Positions 44,455 through 59,400 of a stretch of DNA of 64,000 bases are shown piece by piece; position 1 is the stretch's first letter, and every line of letters begins with the position of its first letter. A model generated the notes under the pieces. It made no database searches and had not been told where the DNA came from. It saw only the letters and a program-made list of their open reading frames with translations. The stretch spans positions 558,001 through 622,000 of the forward strand of contig JAVLUZ010000613.1 in assembly GCA_036768485.1 (NCBI GenBank), read 5' to 3'. The stretch comes from Mermis nigrescens. Lineage: Eukaryota > Nematoda > Enoplea > Mermithida > Mermithidae. Position numbers and translations under genes: made by a program.

Positions 44455-47400
44455 GTACGTAAGGTCAAAAATATTTTATTGAAAATCTTACGCGATCTCA
44501 ATAGGGACTCAGTGTACAACTGAACTTTTCCGGCTGCCTTTGCACACGTAAAGAAAGTAAACGTACATTCATACATCCAAAGCGTTTTATTAGAAATTAC
44601 GTATCGGATTGAATTGAAAAATATCCCATATGATCCTTCAAATCAAAGTTGGTTGTCCCTCCTATCCTCCTAAAGTCAGAAAATGTTTGCCCTCCCCTGA
44701 TTTTCGGAAAGAAGTCGATCTTCTGGCCGAAAATTGCGGGTCATTCACCCCCATCCCCCTTGAAATGGCTAGGGAGGGACCATTCCCCAAACTTTCAAGC
44801 CGTTACATGTATGATTCCAGTGGTATGATGGAAGAAGAATAAATATGTATTACAAATATCACTGATGATGTACGCCTGACTATTTGAGTCATGGCGCTTT
44901 GAAATGAAGCTTTCAGATTCAGTAGGGTTTGTAATAGCGAGCTTTTTTACGGCGGTTTGTTATTGAATTTTCTGCACATGAATTAAAATATTTCGCCATA
45001 CTTTCATAGGTATTAGCGTCTGAATGATAGAATAATGAAAGATTACTTAATTCTTATTGAACAGTAAGCCGCGCTTTATTGAACTGCACTGCACACCTGG
45101 GCAATATTGGACGGGGAGTTTGTATACATATGTTTATGTTATGTTTTATGTATATTTTTGTATATATTTTTTATGTTTTGTACAGTAAAGCCTGAAAATC
45201 TTACTTTTGGACCAAAGCAATGACTTTTCAAAGGGAGAACCACTTCTTTAGACCAGTCAAACCCATTTTCGGACTTGGATAGCCACTTTCTGGGCCAAAC
45301 CTACCATCTTTCAAAGCTTGATACCGAATCATTTTTTGAACAGGAAAACCAATTTTAGAAGGTGGACTGTCAATTTTCAAGCTGGCTATAGGAACACCAT
45401 GAATCAGGACGCCCACCTTTTATTTGGAAGATTGGACGGGGATAACCATTGACCATTACTTGGGTAGATATGTTGTACTTTCCGTGTATCGCTTTGCAAA
45501 AGTGCTAGCAGAGATTTTTAAGGACTGATTAGTGATTACTGCTCTGCTGTGTAGCTACTGATATGAAACGGGAGAAACAGCCGACCTTTTTTAAATAGAA
45601 ATCCTAAAAAATTGACATGAAAAAACACAAAAATAGAGTGGGAGTTGAAATTGCGATTTTTTTTGTGGATGGAGACAGCCTACTCCGGTTGGTGGTTACC
45701 TCCTTTCCCTGACATTTTACTGTACTGTCTGTCGTCCAATTTATGTCTTTTATGATGCAAAAAATATACGAAACGCGTGCCGCTTACGGTGTTTTTTCTT
45801 AGCGTAGAAATGGAAAATATGAAAATATGGAAAATATGATCAGGTTGCAAATACTTTTTAGTCTCTTGTTATGATTTTTTTATTTTTACGCGGGCATTGC
45901 TTAATTTATTTACAGTGGTTTATTGATGTTACATACATAAGTTGAACGATTATTGGATTAATTATTTATGCAATAATTTAAAAAAAATTTATTCATACTT
46001 TTTCTACCGGATTTAGTTCCTCCTTATTCGCTTGTCTACTCGCGAACGAAATGGCAAATCGAGGTATTACGAACGCATGCATTGCAGTTCAGCTATATCA
46101 TCGCCGGACGCATGATACGGTAAAGAAGGTGAGTAGTTGATTAGGTTATTTTGTATTAATTTGTCTATTACTCGTCTGGCGCCCATTATAACAAGATGAA
46201 TTTTTATACATAAAATTTAGTTAAATTTAAATTTAAATAAATTTGGCAACCTAAATCTAAGCTTTAATGAGTTATCTATGCACTTACTTATTCGGAGAGT
46301 AATGAAAGTTTCAGCAAGCTGAAAAGTTGCCAAGCACTCTTGAAACTCAAGAAACCTTTTCAATGTATGGATTCTAATCGACTTCCTCATTTTACGGGTT
46401 CTGATTATACCTGAAGATCTTTCTGCAATTTTTTTGCAGATCGATTCAATAAACGAAACTTTATACGGTAGAGTAGCGAATGATCTGGAATTATTGAAAT
46501 CAGGCCTGCAGAATTTGCGAAGTTTGCAGCAGAAATATTTAGTTAGTCAAAACTAGCATTGTGAAAACTTTTTCCTCAAAAAATACCAGTTTCAGGGCGC
46601 TGATTCTTGGGTGCTACGCATAACGGAAATCAAAAATGAAATCGCTAATGCCAGTCGCCATTTGGAGTCAGTTAATTCCGCCATGGAAGATTTCTCCTTA
46701 TTCTTCACTCACCTCGAAAACATGAGGCGTTATGAGTTTGAAAGGTAGATAATCATCATACTACATGCACACGGTCAAAAAGTTTTGGGAAAGGAATAAA
46801 CCGAGTTTTCTTGGGAGGGGGTGGTAAACAGGTGGGCGGCACCAAAGTTCTAGGTGGGTGCAAGATTTTTTCAAAGGTCAAAAAATGGCCTTAAAAATGG
46901 TTGTATGGCGAAAAAAACACAATTTTTCTACGTTTCTCATCGAGCACTATCCATTGGCATCAAAAAATTGCGAAAAAAATTTCAAAAATTTAGTTCTGGA
47001 GTATTTTGGTTTTTGGGGTTTTTTTTGCTTTCTGGGGGATGCATACCCCCAAACCCCCCTCACACCTTGGTATGATGGTAAATGAATACTTAATTTTGCT
47101 ATTTAATGTCAAATTTTGATTGTCTTAAAATTTGCATGAAATTAAATAAGAATAAGGGCGATGGAATGACCTGTAACATGAAATATATACGAAATGGGAC
47201 AAAAGCGTTCTGAATGAACGAATTGGTCATTCTGGTGCTCGAAAAATAAGTATTTGTACTTAAATTATAGTGATTAACGTCGTTTGGACGCTTTTTCACG
47301 GTTCGAGCAATAGTTTTGGTCCCAAAATTGCCTGAGGGGATATGCCCTTCAAAAGTCCTAGTAGGGGATAACCTTCGTGTGCATTTTTGTTAATCATCTA

Positions 47401-50400
47401 AGTATCCGTGATATTCAACATCGCTTATGAGGCCCTATGCAGAGTTGGCTTAATAGGGACGAGCTCCAAATGCATTGCTGTGTATCTCAAGAAAAATACA
47501 GTCGGGGAAAATAGATTAAGGAGCAGCGGAAACGGTATTTTTTTATGGTTCATGATTCTTCAGAGAACAATTTTCACTTTTCTGATCCACAAGGGTCCAG
47601 TTTCTATAAATTATGGCCTAAGCCGGGTTCAAAGCATTACATAAGAAACATAGGGAGCGTTCCAATTTTGATTTATGTTTCAACAATATCGTTTCGTTGC
47701 ATAGATGCACAAGGTCAGGGTCAGACGAAGTAAATTCAGCGTTCACGCCTTTTTTGCTAGTCAAATGAGAAAAATGATCAAAATAGCGTATATATAATAT
47801 TTAGCGTGGCATTACCGCACTTTTAAGCATTTTTAGTCAATTTTGGTTGCCTTATATCACTTTTAACACTAAAAAATATGCATAGAAATCAGAGATGAAC
47901 CTTGGCCGCCTTTTTTGCAGGGGGCCGGACCTGCGCAATACATGTACATTATACACATGTACTAAGGCACATCATGCATTCATATTATATCTGCATAGAC
48001 TTTGCATTTCAGTATCAGTATTGAAGGCAATTACATGATGCTTTAATGAATCAAAGATATACAAATAAACAGGATTAAAAAATAAATAAACGCAAGAAGA
48101 GAATAAATAAAGAATGTATATAAGCTACAGGCATCAAAAACAAACTGTACAAAAATACGAATTTTTCTGAAGATTTATGCTACTGCAAATGGAAGAAAGG
48201 GACGAGTTATACAGCACAATGCAAAACTTTATAAATACATTATATGAGTAATAAGTAGCCCAGGGCTTTTTCCTTTAGCAAAAGGTTGTGAGGCACGCTG
48301 CTTTTAAAATAATTGAACTGCAGATATAAAATGCCTCTGTTTAGAATATAAATGGAAAATTAAATATAAAACCTGTACATGAAATCGCACTGTGCATCGT
48401 TAGGGAACCATTCAAAATGAAGATATTGACTGAGCTATTTGTGGCGCAAAGCGTTTAAAATTAATGCAAAATCGTATATGTAGCAGAAATTAGCTATTTG
48501 TATATTTAAAAACTTGTCATACTCTAGCGTGTATTTACGTACATCGATGTATAGAACATTTTTACAGACACAGAAGCGAATCATCAGCCTTTCAAATTTT
48601 TTTGTCGAAAAAATTTCAATAAATATACCGAATTTGTGCAATGTTCATTTAGGTCCTACTTATTGGACTACATTAAAAGAAACAGCGGAAGTCTAAGCTT
48701 AATTTCAGCGTAGTCTAGCTTATTTTTGTAAATAAATAAATATTTCGTTGTATAATTCGACAAAAAAGATTTTGATTTGATCTCATTTCCATTGATTTTT
48801 TCGTTTTTTCACCCCCGGTATATCTCTATTAGAAGTTTATCAATTCAGCGATAAGTTTTGATTTTTAGACCATTTTGATAAAATTTTGGGCGCTTTTTGA
48901 TTTAATGTACATAAAATAATGAATTCGTCACGAAGCACGTGAAAACTTTTGTATTATTACTGCTTTTGTCCTCAAAACAGATGCAGAAAATGTTCTGTCA
49001 ACTCAAAATCGCCGGATAGTACCGAACCAACTACTAAGAAACCAGTCAACCAAGCAAACAACCTCATTTTAAAATAAGCAACCAAAAATCGGGCATGGAG
49101 AGAGGCATTATCTATGCGAAAAATACGTTTATGTACTACTTATTCTATTTCTTATTAGAAAGTATTTTGTAGTCAATGTAGCTTACTGCCTAATAAGGCC
49201 TAAATACAAATGCAGGCATGGGCTTACGCAGGGGGTGGGAGGCGGTCGCCCCCTTAGATCCTAAATATTATTTGAAAGGTAAAGTAATGCATGGAAAATA
49301 ATTAAAGTTATGTTTTTATCGGTAAATCATAAAGTATGCGCGGCTTCTCGCTGTAGGATCGTTATTTTCCATAAGTTTACCTTAGGCGCGGCCAAAAAAC
49401 GTCATTTTTTACAGCTTATAGGAGAAAATGAATTTTTGTTGGAAAAATTTGAATTTTCGCTTTATTTTGTGTTCCGCTGAGCGCATCCCTGAATGTAGGG
49501 TCACCCATTTCCGACTGCCCCGCCTTAAAAAATCCTGCGTACGTTCCGCCCCACGCACGCCCTGTTATGTAGGTATGCATAGGAAAAGCACGTCCTTAAA
49601 GTTATAACTTTTCTCGTAGATTTTCGGCTGATTTCCTGTCTAACTGTTTTTCGATAAAGGTGTGCATGTCGTGTATTAATCTACTTTAAATTATATTCTT
49701 ATATCTAGGCGGATACTATTCGGGAGCCTTTATACAATTATTCTTATAGTCATGATACCCGCATTGACTGTGGTTTCTGTGCAGTCTAGAAGAGGCCTGA
49801 TTATGTAAATTCGGCTGATAATTATTTTTTATTTAATCACATACTATTATCAGTAATAAGTATTAATATATTTAAATTATTAATATAATTGTTAATTCAA
49901 CGATTATTATTTCATTATCTCTGCTGACACTTCTTGATTTATTGGAATAAGAGGTAAGCAACATAAAGGTTTCTAATCTAGGGAGTGTCGACCTCGAGGT
50001 TTTTAGGAAGAATTACATCAGAATCTTTTTTCGACGAAAATCATTCGATTATTCATTTTGAGCTTTTGGATTTTGGTAGAAGGGTACGGCGATACAGTTT
50101 TATTGAAACTTTTAATATGCATCGCTACCGCATCATTACACGAACCGTTTTTATCAGAAACAATTATCACTATGAACGAAATATATGCGCATGTTGTGCG
50201 TCAGAATTTTTCACGGCCGTGCCAGAGAGAAAGGCGGGGTTCGCCTGCCTTCAAATGAAACGTTTTCTTTTTCTCAATGGTTTCGAATTAACAATTACTG
50301 AAGTTCTGCTCTTTCCGCCGAATTAATTTTTTCCAATGAAGTAAAGTGTATCTTGTAGGAGGCCAGTATTTGACTCACATGTGGGAATGTGTGAAAATTT

Positions 50401-53400
50401 CCCTTGCGAGCCGTTTATTAATTTTTCTTGCTTTATGTCTTACTAATATTGCCCCAAAATTACGCTTAAAGCTAAAATTGCGATATTTTCAGGGATCATA
50501 CTGTTTCAAAATATTGAAAAAATGTCTCTGAATAACGATAAAAATTTGGTAAGTATAATTTATGTTTTTTTATGTTATTTTCTTAATCAGTAAACATTTA
50601 CCTATACTTTGGAAGTTGCCCTGAATTGTTTATATGTGTTAAATGGTAAGTAAAAAACAAGCTTTTATTTTATTGCATATCTCTTTCATTGCGCCGCTTC
50701 CCAAAATAATTTCATACCTAATTCGTATTTACATTTTTCGACCTTATGTTTGCTTTTCGTACCGTATAATTAAAGATCCGTTTTCAGATTCGGCGCTCTT
50801 GCTCTTTTTATATTTATTATTTGCTGGTGTTTGGTTGGAGCAACTACGGCCTTCAACATCGTAAGCTTATTTTTGCAACGATTGATCTATTGCGTATTTA
50901 ATGCTGACCTTCTGGTCACAATGTCTTTCGTTATTTTAGCTTTTATCCGACGTGTGCAGAACACCCATTACAATGCTAATACCTTTTCTGACCAATGATT
51001 TAAGCAGGGGCTATGCTAATTTCTTAATCTTACAACGAATCTGCTCAATTCTTATGGGCTGTTTTCTATGCTGATACTCTTAACATTTTATATTTTCCAC
51101 TGGAATACGTAAATACGTAATATAATAATAATAATAATGTAATAATAATTAATAATAAGGATTAGCTAAGCACATGTAATATCATAGCTGAAGAATTCGC
51201 ATTGTTTAGCGGAATTTAACTCATAACTCGGATTATTCGATTTTCACCCGATAAGACCGACTTGATTTCGATTATTTGATTTTTTTTATTTTCCAGGCTA
51301 TGTGCTTGATCGATTCGTGAATAACCTCAATGATTCGAAAATTTTTTCCGCTCTGAATCCCTTACAGCAAGTGAGTTTCGTATCTCTAGAATGGTGCATT
51401 TAACTCAAGCGGCTATATGAGTCTTGTGCACACATGGGCGTGGGTGGAAGTTTGGGGGGGGTTGTAACCCCAGAAGTTGAAAAAACCCCTGCAGATGGCT
51501 GTAGACCCCAAGAATTCTATTTTTAGTAACATTTTTGGCGAATTACCCTATCCCGATTTGGTTGCTGCCTATGTATGGTCTTGCGCTTTTGTTCAATTAA
51601 TTTTACTTCTTATTTGCTTTCGTGATTAATACAGGAAATTTTATAAAGGATAATGTCAAGGTCGGACCTATTGACTGACTTTTTGATTAACAAGAGATTT
51701 TACGTTAATAATTAAGTTGCTAGAAGGACCTTTTTCAGGACTCTTCCTCTAAAGTCATTTTTGTTATTTCAAGACTTGAAATATGTTATTGAAAAATACA
51801 TTGATTTTTTTCGATTAAATATATTTTTTTATGCTCCACCAAAAAATCATGATATCAGTCACGTTCAGTAGCGGATCTAGGATTTTCCTAAGGTGGTGGT
51901 ACCTCAACTTTGCCAAAAACAGTCGAAAATAGGTCCAAAAATTTGCCTTTCATGTGCGAAATAGCGTCTTTTCGGCGTTTTGTGTTGTTTGTTTAATTTA
52001 AAATCACTGTTGGCGCAACGTTTTTTCGAAAAATTCTAAAATTTTAGACAATTTTGCTCTAAAAATCATTAAATTTTTGATTTTAGCGAAAATATGGCGC
52101 GAAGTGTCGGGAAATTTGTAAAAATATAAAGCGGAAGAACCTTCAGAAACTACAATCACTGTTCGATCTTCCTGTACATATTTATAGTGTTTGACGCAGA
52201 ACGTCGAAAATTTTGAAAAGGTATGCTTGAAAGTAGAAGCAAACTATGGTAAAAAAGCTGTTTCGGCTCTTGAAATCGTCCAAAACCTATTCCCTAAGCA
52301 AAAATATGGCTTCTGGACCGCCGAGAAAGCAAATAAATTTTAATAATAGGTATTATCCGGTGCGGAGCGCCAGAAAAATTTGAGAAATTAAGATCCTTGA
52401 CCAAATATTGCAAATTACACATCCTTTCTTTTCCTCGCCAATTATTTTTGGCCAGTGGGGAGGGAGCGGCCGTCTTCCCTCCGCCCTCTCCAATCCGCCC
52501 TTGGTCACGTTAAGGGTTTGCTTTAGGAGTTACAGTACGTCCAAGCTTCAGTTGAACACGTTCCGGCTATTATGAATGGCATTTCGTGTTCGTTGGGTCA
52601 AAGTGCTGGCGAAACATCTGCTTCAGTCGTCCAGGTAAAAACCTTGTTACTCACCTTCCATTTTTCGGCGCGCCGGATACATACTAATTTCCTACATTGT
52701 TCGCTTTTTAAAAAGCCTCTGTATGCAGTTTGGATCGAAAGAGATGCCGATATTTTCCGGAGAACTGCGTCAAATAAGTTATTGTTTGTTTTTCTGTTTT
52801 AAATCCTATAAAAGTGTAATAATGCAATTTTGCCACGTAAAATTCTTTTCTGCATAACGTTATATGCAGTCTTCACCAGTGCTTTTTGTACTCGGCAAAG
52901 ATCTTTCCCGATGTACAAAGACTTTTCGGTACCGTCTTTGTACAGGTACAAAGATTTTTGGGAAGACAAAAATTGCAAAAAGGTCTGAAATTCGAAATGA
53001 GTACATAATTGTGTGTTCTATATATCTTTATAATGGCAGAAATTGCATTTCAAAATGAAAAATGTCAAATTTTCGGCGCTTCGCTCCGTTTTTAAGACGA
53101 TTCTTAGTGATTTTTGCCCTTAGAGACCCATAAATTAGCTAAAATACACTACCAAAAGTCGAACAATTCTATTTTTACCACACTAAAATCGCTACTGTAC
53201 CATATTATAGTACCGAAAATTTGTGTGTACAAAATGTACAAAGACTTTTAGGGACCATCTTTGTTCATGTATAAACGGACCTTGTACAAAAAAACACTGT
53301 ACCCACGAAGTTTCGAGATATTAACGAATCTACCTATTCCGGGTACGCCCCATCATAAAATGCAGAAACTTGCAAATTCTGTCATTATAAAGATGTATAG

Positions 53401-56400
53401 AACAGACAATTACTGATTTCAAAGCGAAGCGCCGAAAATTTTTTTGGAATTGTAGATTTTTTCCAATTTTTTGTCTTCCCAAAAATCTTTGTACATATAC
53501 AAAGACGGCCTCGAAAAGTCTTTGTACATCGGGAAAAATCTTTGCCGTGTACAAAAAACTGTGCTCCTCCCCAACAATATCCCCAAGATAATGAGTGGGT
53601 ACGACCATACATTTGCCAAAAACTTGATGATTTTCTGGCAAACAGATGCAATTTTTCTTCTTTTTTCTATGCATTATCCTACTTGTCAAAATTTTTCTAC
53701 GATTAAGGGGCTGCCCCTCCCTCTAAATAGGGTCCTGCCCATACGTGATCTGGGTGGGGGGTTTGAAGGGGGCTTTCACCCCCATGCAAAAAGTTTTCAT
53801 TCGTTCCCCCCGTAAAAATATTTTAACTCCTCCCCCAAAAGTCGCGATTTTCCTGAAAAAAATCGTAAGAAACGTCCGGGTTTAAACGTTTCTAGCGATC
53901 TTTTAATTCGAAGTGCCCATTTTCGACTACATTGCGTTTAATTTTCTTGAATTTTTATGTTTTTATCGTCTGCGAGCCGCTGATTTCTTTTTTGTGCAAA
54001 AAAACTTCGATTTTTTTTGTACAATCGAAAATCGGCCAAAAACTGCCTATACTTTGTGTACAAAGATGCATAAAGATCGCTCCAAAAATCTTTGTACGAG
54101 CCTCAAAACCTTTGTCTCGTACAAAAATAAAAAATAGTGCTACGAGTTCCATTAGAAACGCCCAAAAGTTATGTTTTTGACGCGTTATCCAGCGTATTTA
54201 AGTTCGGAAAAATTCCTTTAAAGTTATAAGAAAGAGTTTATGTACCCTTTCCCGAGCTTATGTATTTAACAACGTTTTTCCATTGTCATAAGTTTAGCTC
54301 TCTATTAGGTATTGTCTCTGTGCCAACAAATTCAACGTGATTTTTACGACGCGTTGGAAAGATTGGCAGTCGTCAGCGATTTTGTGGACGTTTCGACCGA
54401 TATTGAGGATATTTCTTTTTTAAACAACGAAATTTGCAGATTGACGAGGTCAATCTGCGTTTTTAAACGATTTTTATGTTTAAATTTTCGGTTATGTTTT
54501 TCTCCGAATTAAATGTTCTAAAAAAATATGAAGTTTTCGCTTTTTCTATTCATTTTGCTTTAGCATTAGTTCATTAGCTGCTTTTATTCATTTAATTTTT
54601 TGCTCCTTTCTTCCGATTGTCTTACCAATTGACCTATGCTTTACTTTTGTATTTTTTGTTGAAAATGCATGGAATTAAATCAGAACGACTATGCGTCAAT
54701 TAATATTTCTGTTAAGAAATCAAGGTATAGCTGCAGTTTATACATTTTGTTATACAAAAATTCGCTGAATGGTTGAGAAACGATTTGGAAGTGTAGTTTG
54801 AGGTTGATACGCTTATAACCATAGGTGGGCGGCACGTGAATTCTGGGGGGGAGTGCAAGATTTTTCAAAGGTTAAAAATGGCCTTTAGAATGGTGATATG
54901 GCGAAAAACACCATTTTCAACGGTTTCTCATCGAACACTATCCATTGGCATCAAAAAATTGCGAAAAAACCAAAAAAATTTCAAAACTCGAATTCTGGGG
55001 GGTATTTTGGTTCCCGGGGGGTGCATATTTCCTCCCCGAATCCCCCACGCCCAGATGTGCTTGTGACTACAAAACGGTTCAGAATTTTTGTTGGGAGGAG
55101 TAGTAAAGATTTTTTGTATGGAGAAGGGGTAAACAATATGTTTGGCACAATGCCCCTTTGTCATGTACAAAGATGGTACCCAAAAGGCTTCGTACATTTT
55201 ATACATGTTAATTGTAGGGCTCGATAATATTGTACATTAACGCTTTATGTGTAATAAAACTGGGTTTTTCGACCTTTGTCACTGTAGTTTAGCCAGTTTT
55301 TAGGTTTCTATACAACGATGGAAAATAATATTAAGAAATTGGACGGTTTTACCTTTTTAAATGCAATTTTTGCAATTATCAAGATATATAGAGCAGGCAA
55401 TCGCTAATTCCTCGCGATGTAAATTTTTTTAGGAATTTTGATCCTTTCACAATTTCGCCCTGCCAAAAATCTTTGTGCATGTCCAGAGACGGTTCCAAAA
55501 ATTCTTTGTACATTGGGAGAAAGCTTTGCCGATTACAAAAAACCGTGATGTATATTTCACACGACGTTCTATTTCTTGCTAAAAATAGCAAAATAGTACC
55601 TGAATTGACCTTAAACGCAAATATCTCTATTTTTTTCGAAAGTCGTGAAGGGATTAAAATGTCTCAAATTTTGAGGGGGTGGAGACGGCTAGCTTTGTGT
55701 GGAGGGATACCTCATCTTTCTGATTGCATGCCCGCGTGTTGAATAGTTACGATCGGACATGCACAGCATTAAAATTCTGGGGTAGGAAACTGGAAACCGA
55801 ACAAATTTTCTAAAGCGCCTTTTCTAAGCTGAAAATCATAGCCATACGCGTCAAAAACATTAATTTTAGCGTTTCTCACAATGCTCTATCTTTATAGAAC
55901 GCAAAAATAAAAAAATTCCGAACAAATATGAAATAATTGAACAAAAAATAGTAAAAACGGAAATTTGACTTTTGGGGCGAATGCCAAAAACGCTTAGAAA
56001 TGCACTTGTTCTACAAATTATTTTGGAAAATCATTAATTTCAAAGGGGGTGAAAAATTTTCTGAGGAGGAGCATACATGCACATAGGGAGGAGTGCACTC
56101 GCGGATTTAGAGGGGCGGTCGCCCCTGTTGTCAAAAAATATTTGGGCACAATGAAGAATATGTGTTTATTTTTCGATGATTTCAGCCAATTTACTCATTT
56201 TTGACATTTACTGTTTTTATTGGCGCTCTAAAAAACTACTTTTACATCAGGAGAATATTCTTAGTTCTTTCAATGATTTCTCGAGTATCGTCTGGCGCTT
56301 TGTGTCGATTTTTGCATTAATTTTGCGAGTTATTCATAAAACAAATTCGGAATCTTTTTTCGTACATATAAGAAATAATTTCTGCTTATCAAAAGATGGC

Positions 56401-59400
56401 AAAAACGGCTAGTTTTAGCATAATTGCCTAATTTTTCGTACAATTTTTGACACCTTTAGGAAAATTTGGGCCCCCCCTGTCAGAAAATCCTGGATCCGCC
56501 ACTGGAGGGATGTGAGGAGTATTATCCCCTACTCTCGCTGAAGGGTGCGAGAAGTAGGTACTGTCGGCTTAATTCGGCCTAAAATAGTGTATTTGCAAGT
56601 GAATTCGTGCTGATTTACCGAATAAATACAACTACTTACTAGGGATGGACCGGTTCCAAAATTTTCAATTTTTCGGGTTCGGGTCCGGGTCTTAGCAAAT
56701 GAAAATTTCGGGTCCGGGTCTTAAAAAATAAAAATTTCGGGTCCGGGTCTTAAAAAATAAAAATTTCGGATCCGGGTCCGGGTCTTCAGCATAGGTGGGC
56801 GGCACCAAAGTTCTGGAGGGGGGTGCAAGATTTTTTCAAAGGTAAAAAATGGCCTTAAAAGTGGTAGTATGGCGAAAAAACACCATTTCTCAACGTTTCT
56901 CATCGAGCACTACCATTGGCATCAAAAAATTGCGGAAAAAACGAAAAAAATTTTCAAAAATTGAAATCTAGGGGGTATTTCGGTTTCTGGGGGGTATTTT
57001 GTTTTTTGGGGGGTATTTTGGTTTCTCGGGTGGGGTGCATACCCCCAACCCCCACGCCCAGGTATGGTCTATAGCCTTGGATCCGATCGGATCCGAGTCC
57101 AACCTGCTTGTATAATTTCTATATATACAAGCCATAGATATAAATACTTACTTTAAACATGGATTTCTAGCTGGTAGTACGATCGCTGGGTTTCACATGA
57201 CCTAAACATGCTAGGCTATCATTCTGTAACACGTAATTTACATTATATTTTTATTCAGAAAGAGGTTCATCCTATCCAGGAACATTGCAGACACGAGCAA
57301 GCCCGTTTTTAGGAGTTTGGGAGGAATCGCTAAAATAAAAAATGCAAATGCCTTTGTAAGCGATTTTACTTGATAAAAAGACCATTTTCGACATATTTTG
57401 TGTTTTTAAATAATTTAATCATTATTGTGGGTCAATGATATATTCTGATTAATTAAAAGTTCTAAACTCAAAGCAGAAACAAAAGGAAATGGCAATAATT
57501 TATAAAAACGGTGAAAAGCGCCTGAAATTTTTGGCGCTTTCTGCCCTTTTCAACTCAATTTTAAGCTGTGAAGGCAGACAATAAAAGTATACGAGTATAT
57601 CCGACATTTTTCCGATTTCTGTCCTCATGTAAAACATTTGCACATGTTCAGATAGAGTTACAAAAAATGTTTATACTGATTGAGACTGATTACAAAAAGC
57701 CAGGGTCAAATATGACAAACTTTCTAATAATGTTAATTATCATTATGTACATATGTATGGGCTATCTTCAGCCTCTTAAAATCCGTTTTAGATGTATAAG
57801 AAATGGATTAAAGTCAATTTAAAAATGCATTTTACAGAGTGAAACATCGGGTTCTTCCTCGATCACGATTTGTGCATGTGTTTAATCACTATCAAAGCTG
57901 ATTGATCAGTTCTTTTTGTACAAATGGCCCACAAGTCTTTGCATATTTTTTAAATAAAAATTTTAGGGTACTATATGATACATGAACGCGTTCTGTGTGG
58001 TAAACTGGGATTACGAACTTCAGTAGCGGAGTTTAGCCAGTTTCTGGGTTACCAGTGATGAAAAATATAATAACTTAAACATACGGCGCGAAGCGCCGAA
58101 AAATTTGATGACTTCACCGTTTCCAATCAGAATTTGCGGCCTTTCTACTGCACCAAGCTCTCTTGCGGACCTTTCGTCATCTAAAAATCGCCTGACGGTA
58201 CCACCTGATTTTTTTACAACCTGAGGTAGGGTATGCCCACGTGTGATAAGCTATACTGGAAATATATCTGATGCGACGCACCTAAAATATTCGACACGTA
58301 TCCCTTCAAGCTCAATTTTAGCTTTCTGAATGTAAGCAATGCAGTATTTATGAATGGCGCGAAGCGCCAGAAAATTTCGGCATTTTTATTCTTTTTAGAT
58401 CAATTTTGCACGTTTCTGAAGGAAACAATGTGATAAGTAGATCTGATGCGAAGTGCCGATAATTTTAGACGAGAGATAGAAAATATTATCTCGCGAAAAC
58501 TTTTTTTAGAAAAAGAATAAAATATGTATTGAAGATCGTTATTTAGATTGAATTAATGATGCGAAGCGCCTAAAATTCGATTATTTTCACGCTGGGGAAC
58601 GTCTTAGTATTTAATTATGCTATCAATTTTATTTTTTGAACACGTCAGCATCATTATTATTTGTAGACTTCGTAAGAACTTACTTGAGTCCTTTAAAGCC
58701 ATACCTACATCAGGTGCAGACTCCGTGAGCTTCTCAAGATAATGAGTCATATTACTTAGCAAGACAACACACAACATTTTAGGAATGCGAAAAATTGCAC
58801 GCACTAAAATAGTTTTGCTTATTGAAGATTTTTCAAACTTATGACCTTTCCCATTGAATGCAAAAAGTATTTGACACGGGGCCGTGAAATTCGAGAAAAT
58901 CGGGTCCGGGTCCTGCAACTTCCAGATTTCGAGTCCGGATCCGGGTCCAGAAAAATCGTCGGGTAGTGCCGGGTCCGGGTTTGTGGACTCGGTCCATTCC
59001 TACTACTTACATATAAATCCTGGATTTCACCCCTCTCTGGCCACATTGACCTCGTGCATCTATAGGAGGGGTGAAAAATTTCCTGGGAGGGATGAAAACC
59101 ATACACGCAACGGCTCGAAATTAGGGATGGGGGTCCCCGGCGATTGGGGGTGGGGGGTTAATGACGACAATTTTCGGTCAGAAATGGCAAAAAACATCTA
59201 AAAATAGTGTCAAAAAGGTAATTTTTTTGCCAGAAATGGGGGAGAGTCAAAATTTTTCTGACTTTATTGGATAGGAGGACGTCCAACTTCGAGTGGGAGT
59301 GAGATGATCCCTCCCAATTCCTCTGTAAGATGTATGGTGAAAACCCCCTATCTCTCTATGACCATACCTGGGCGTGGGGGGATTTGGGGAGGGGTATGCA

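Larger units (their letters stand above)
56640..59002. mobile_element. Family E hAT-like element (2363 bp)
   Basis: Ends TAGGGATGGACCGGTTCC and GACTCGGTCCATTCCTA; exact 8-bp target duplication CTACTTAC (56632-56639 and 59003-59010). Near both ends there are repeats of CGGGTCCGGGTC. The middle holds a family B MITE (56790-57066), a family A fragment (57895-58110) and GCGAAGC hairpins (58084, 58355); no transposase recognised. Confidence 0.95.

Noticed and set aside
49985..50326. 113-residue frame on the plus strand as a gene
   Set aside because: No family match, and as a tweety-like exon it fits neither phase nor the expected hydrophobicity.
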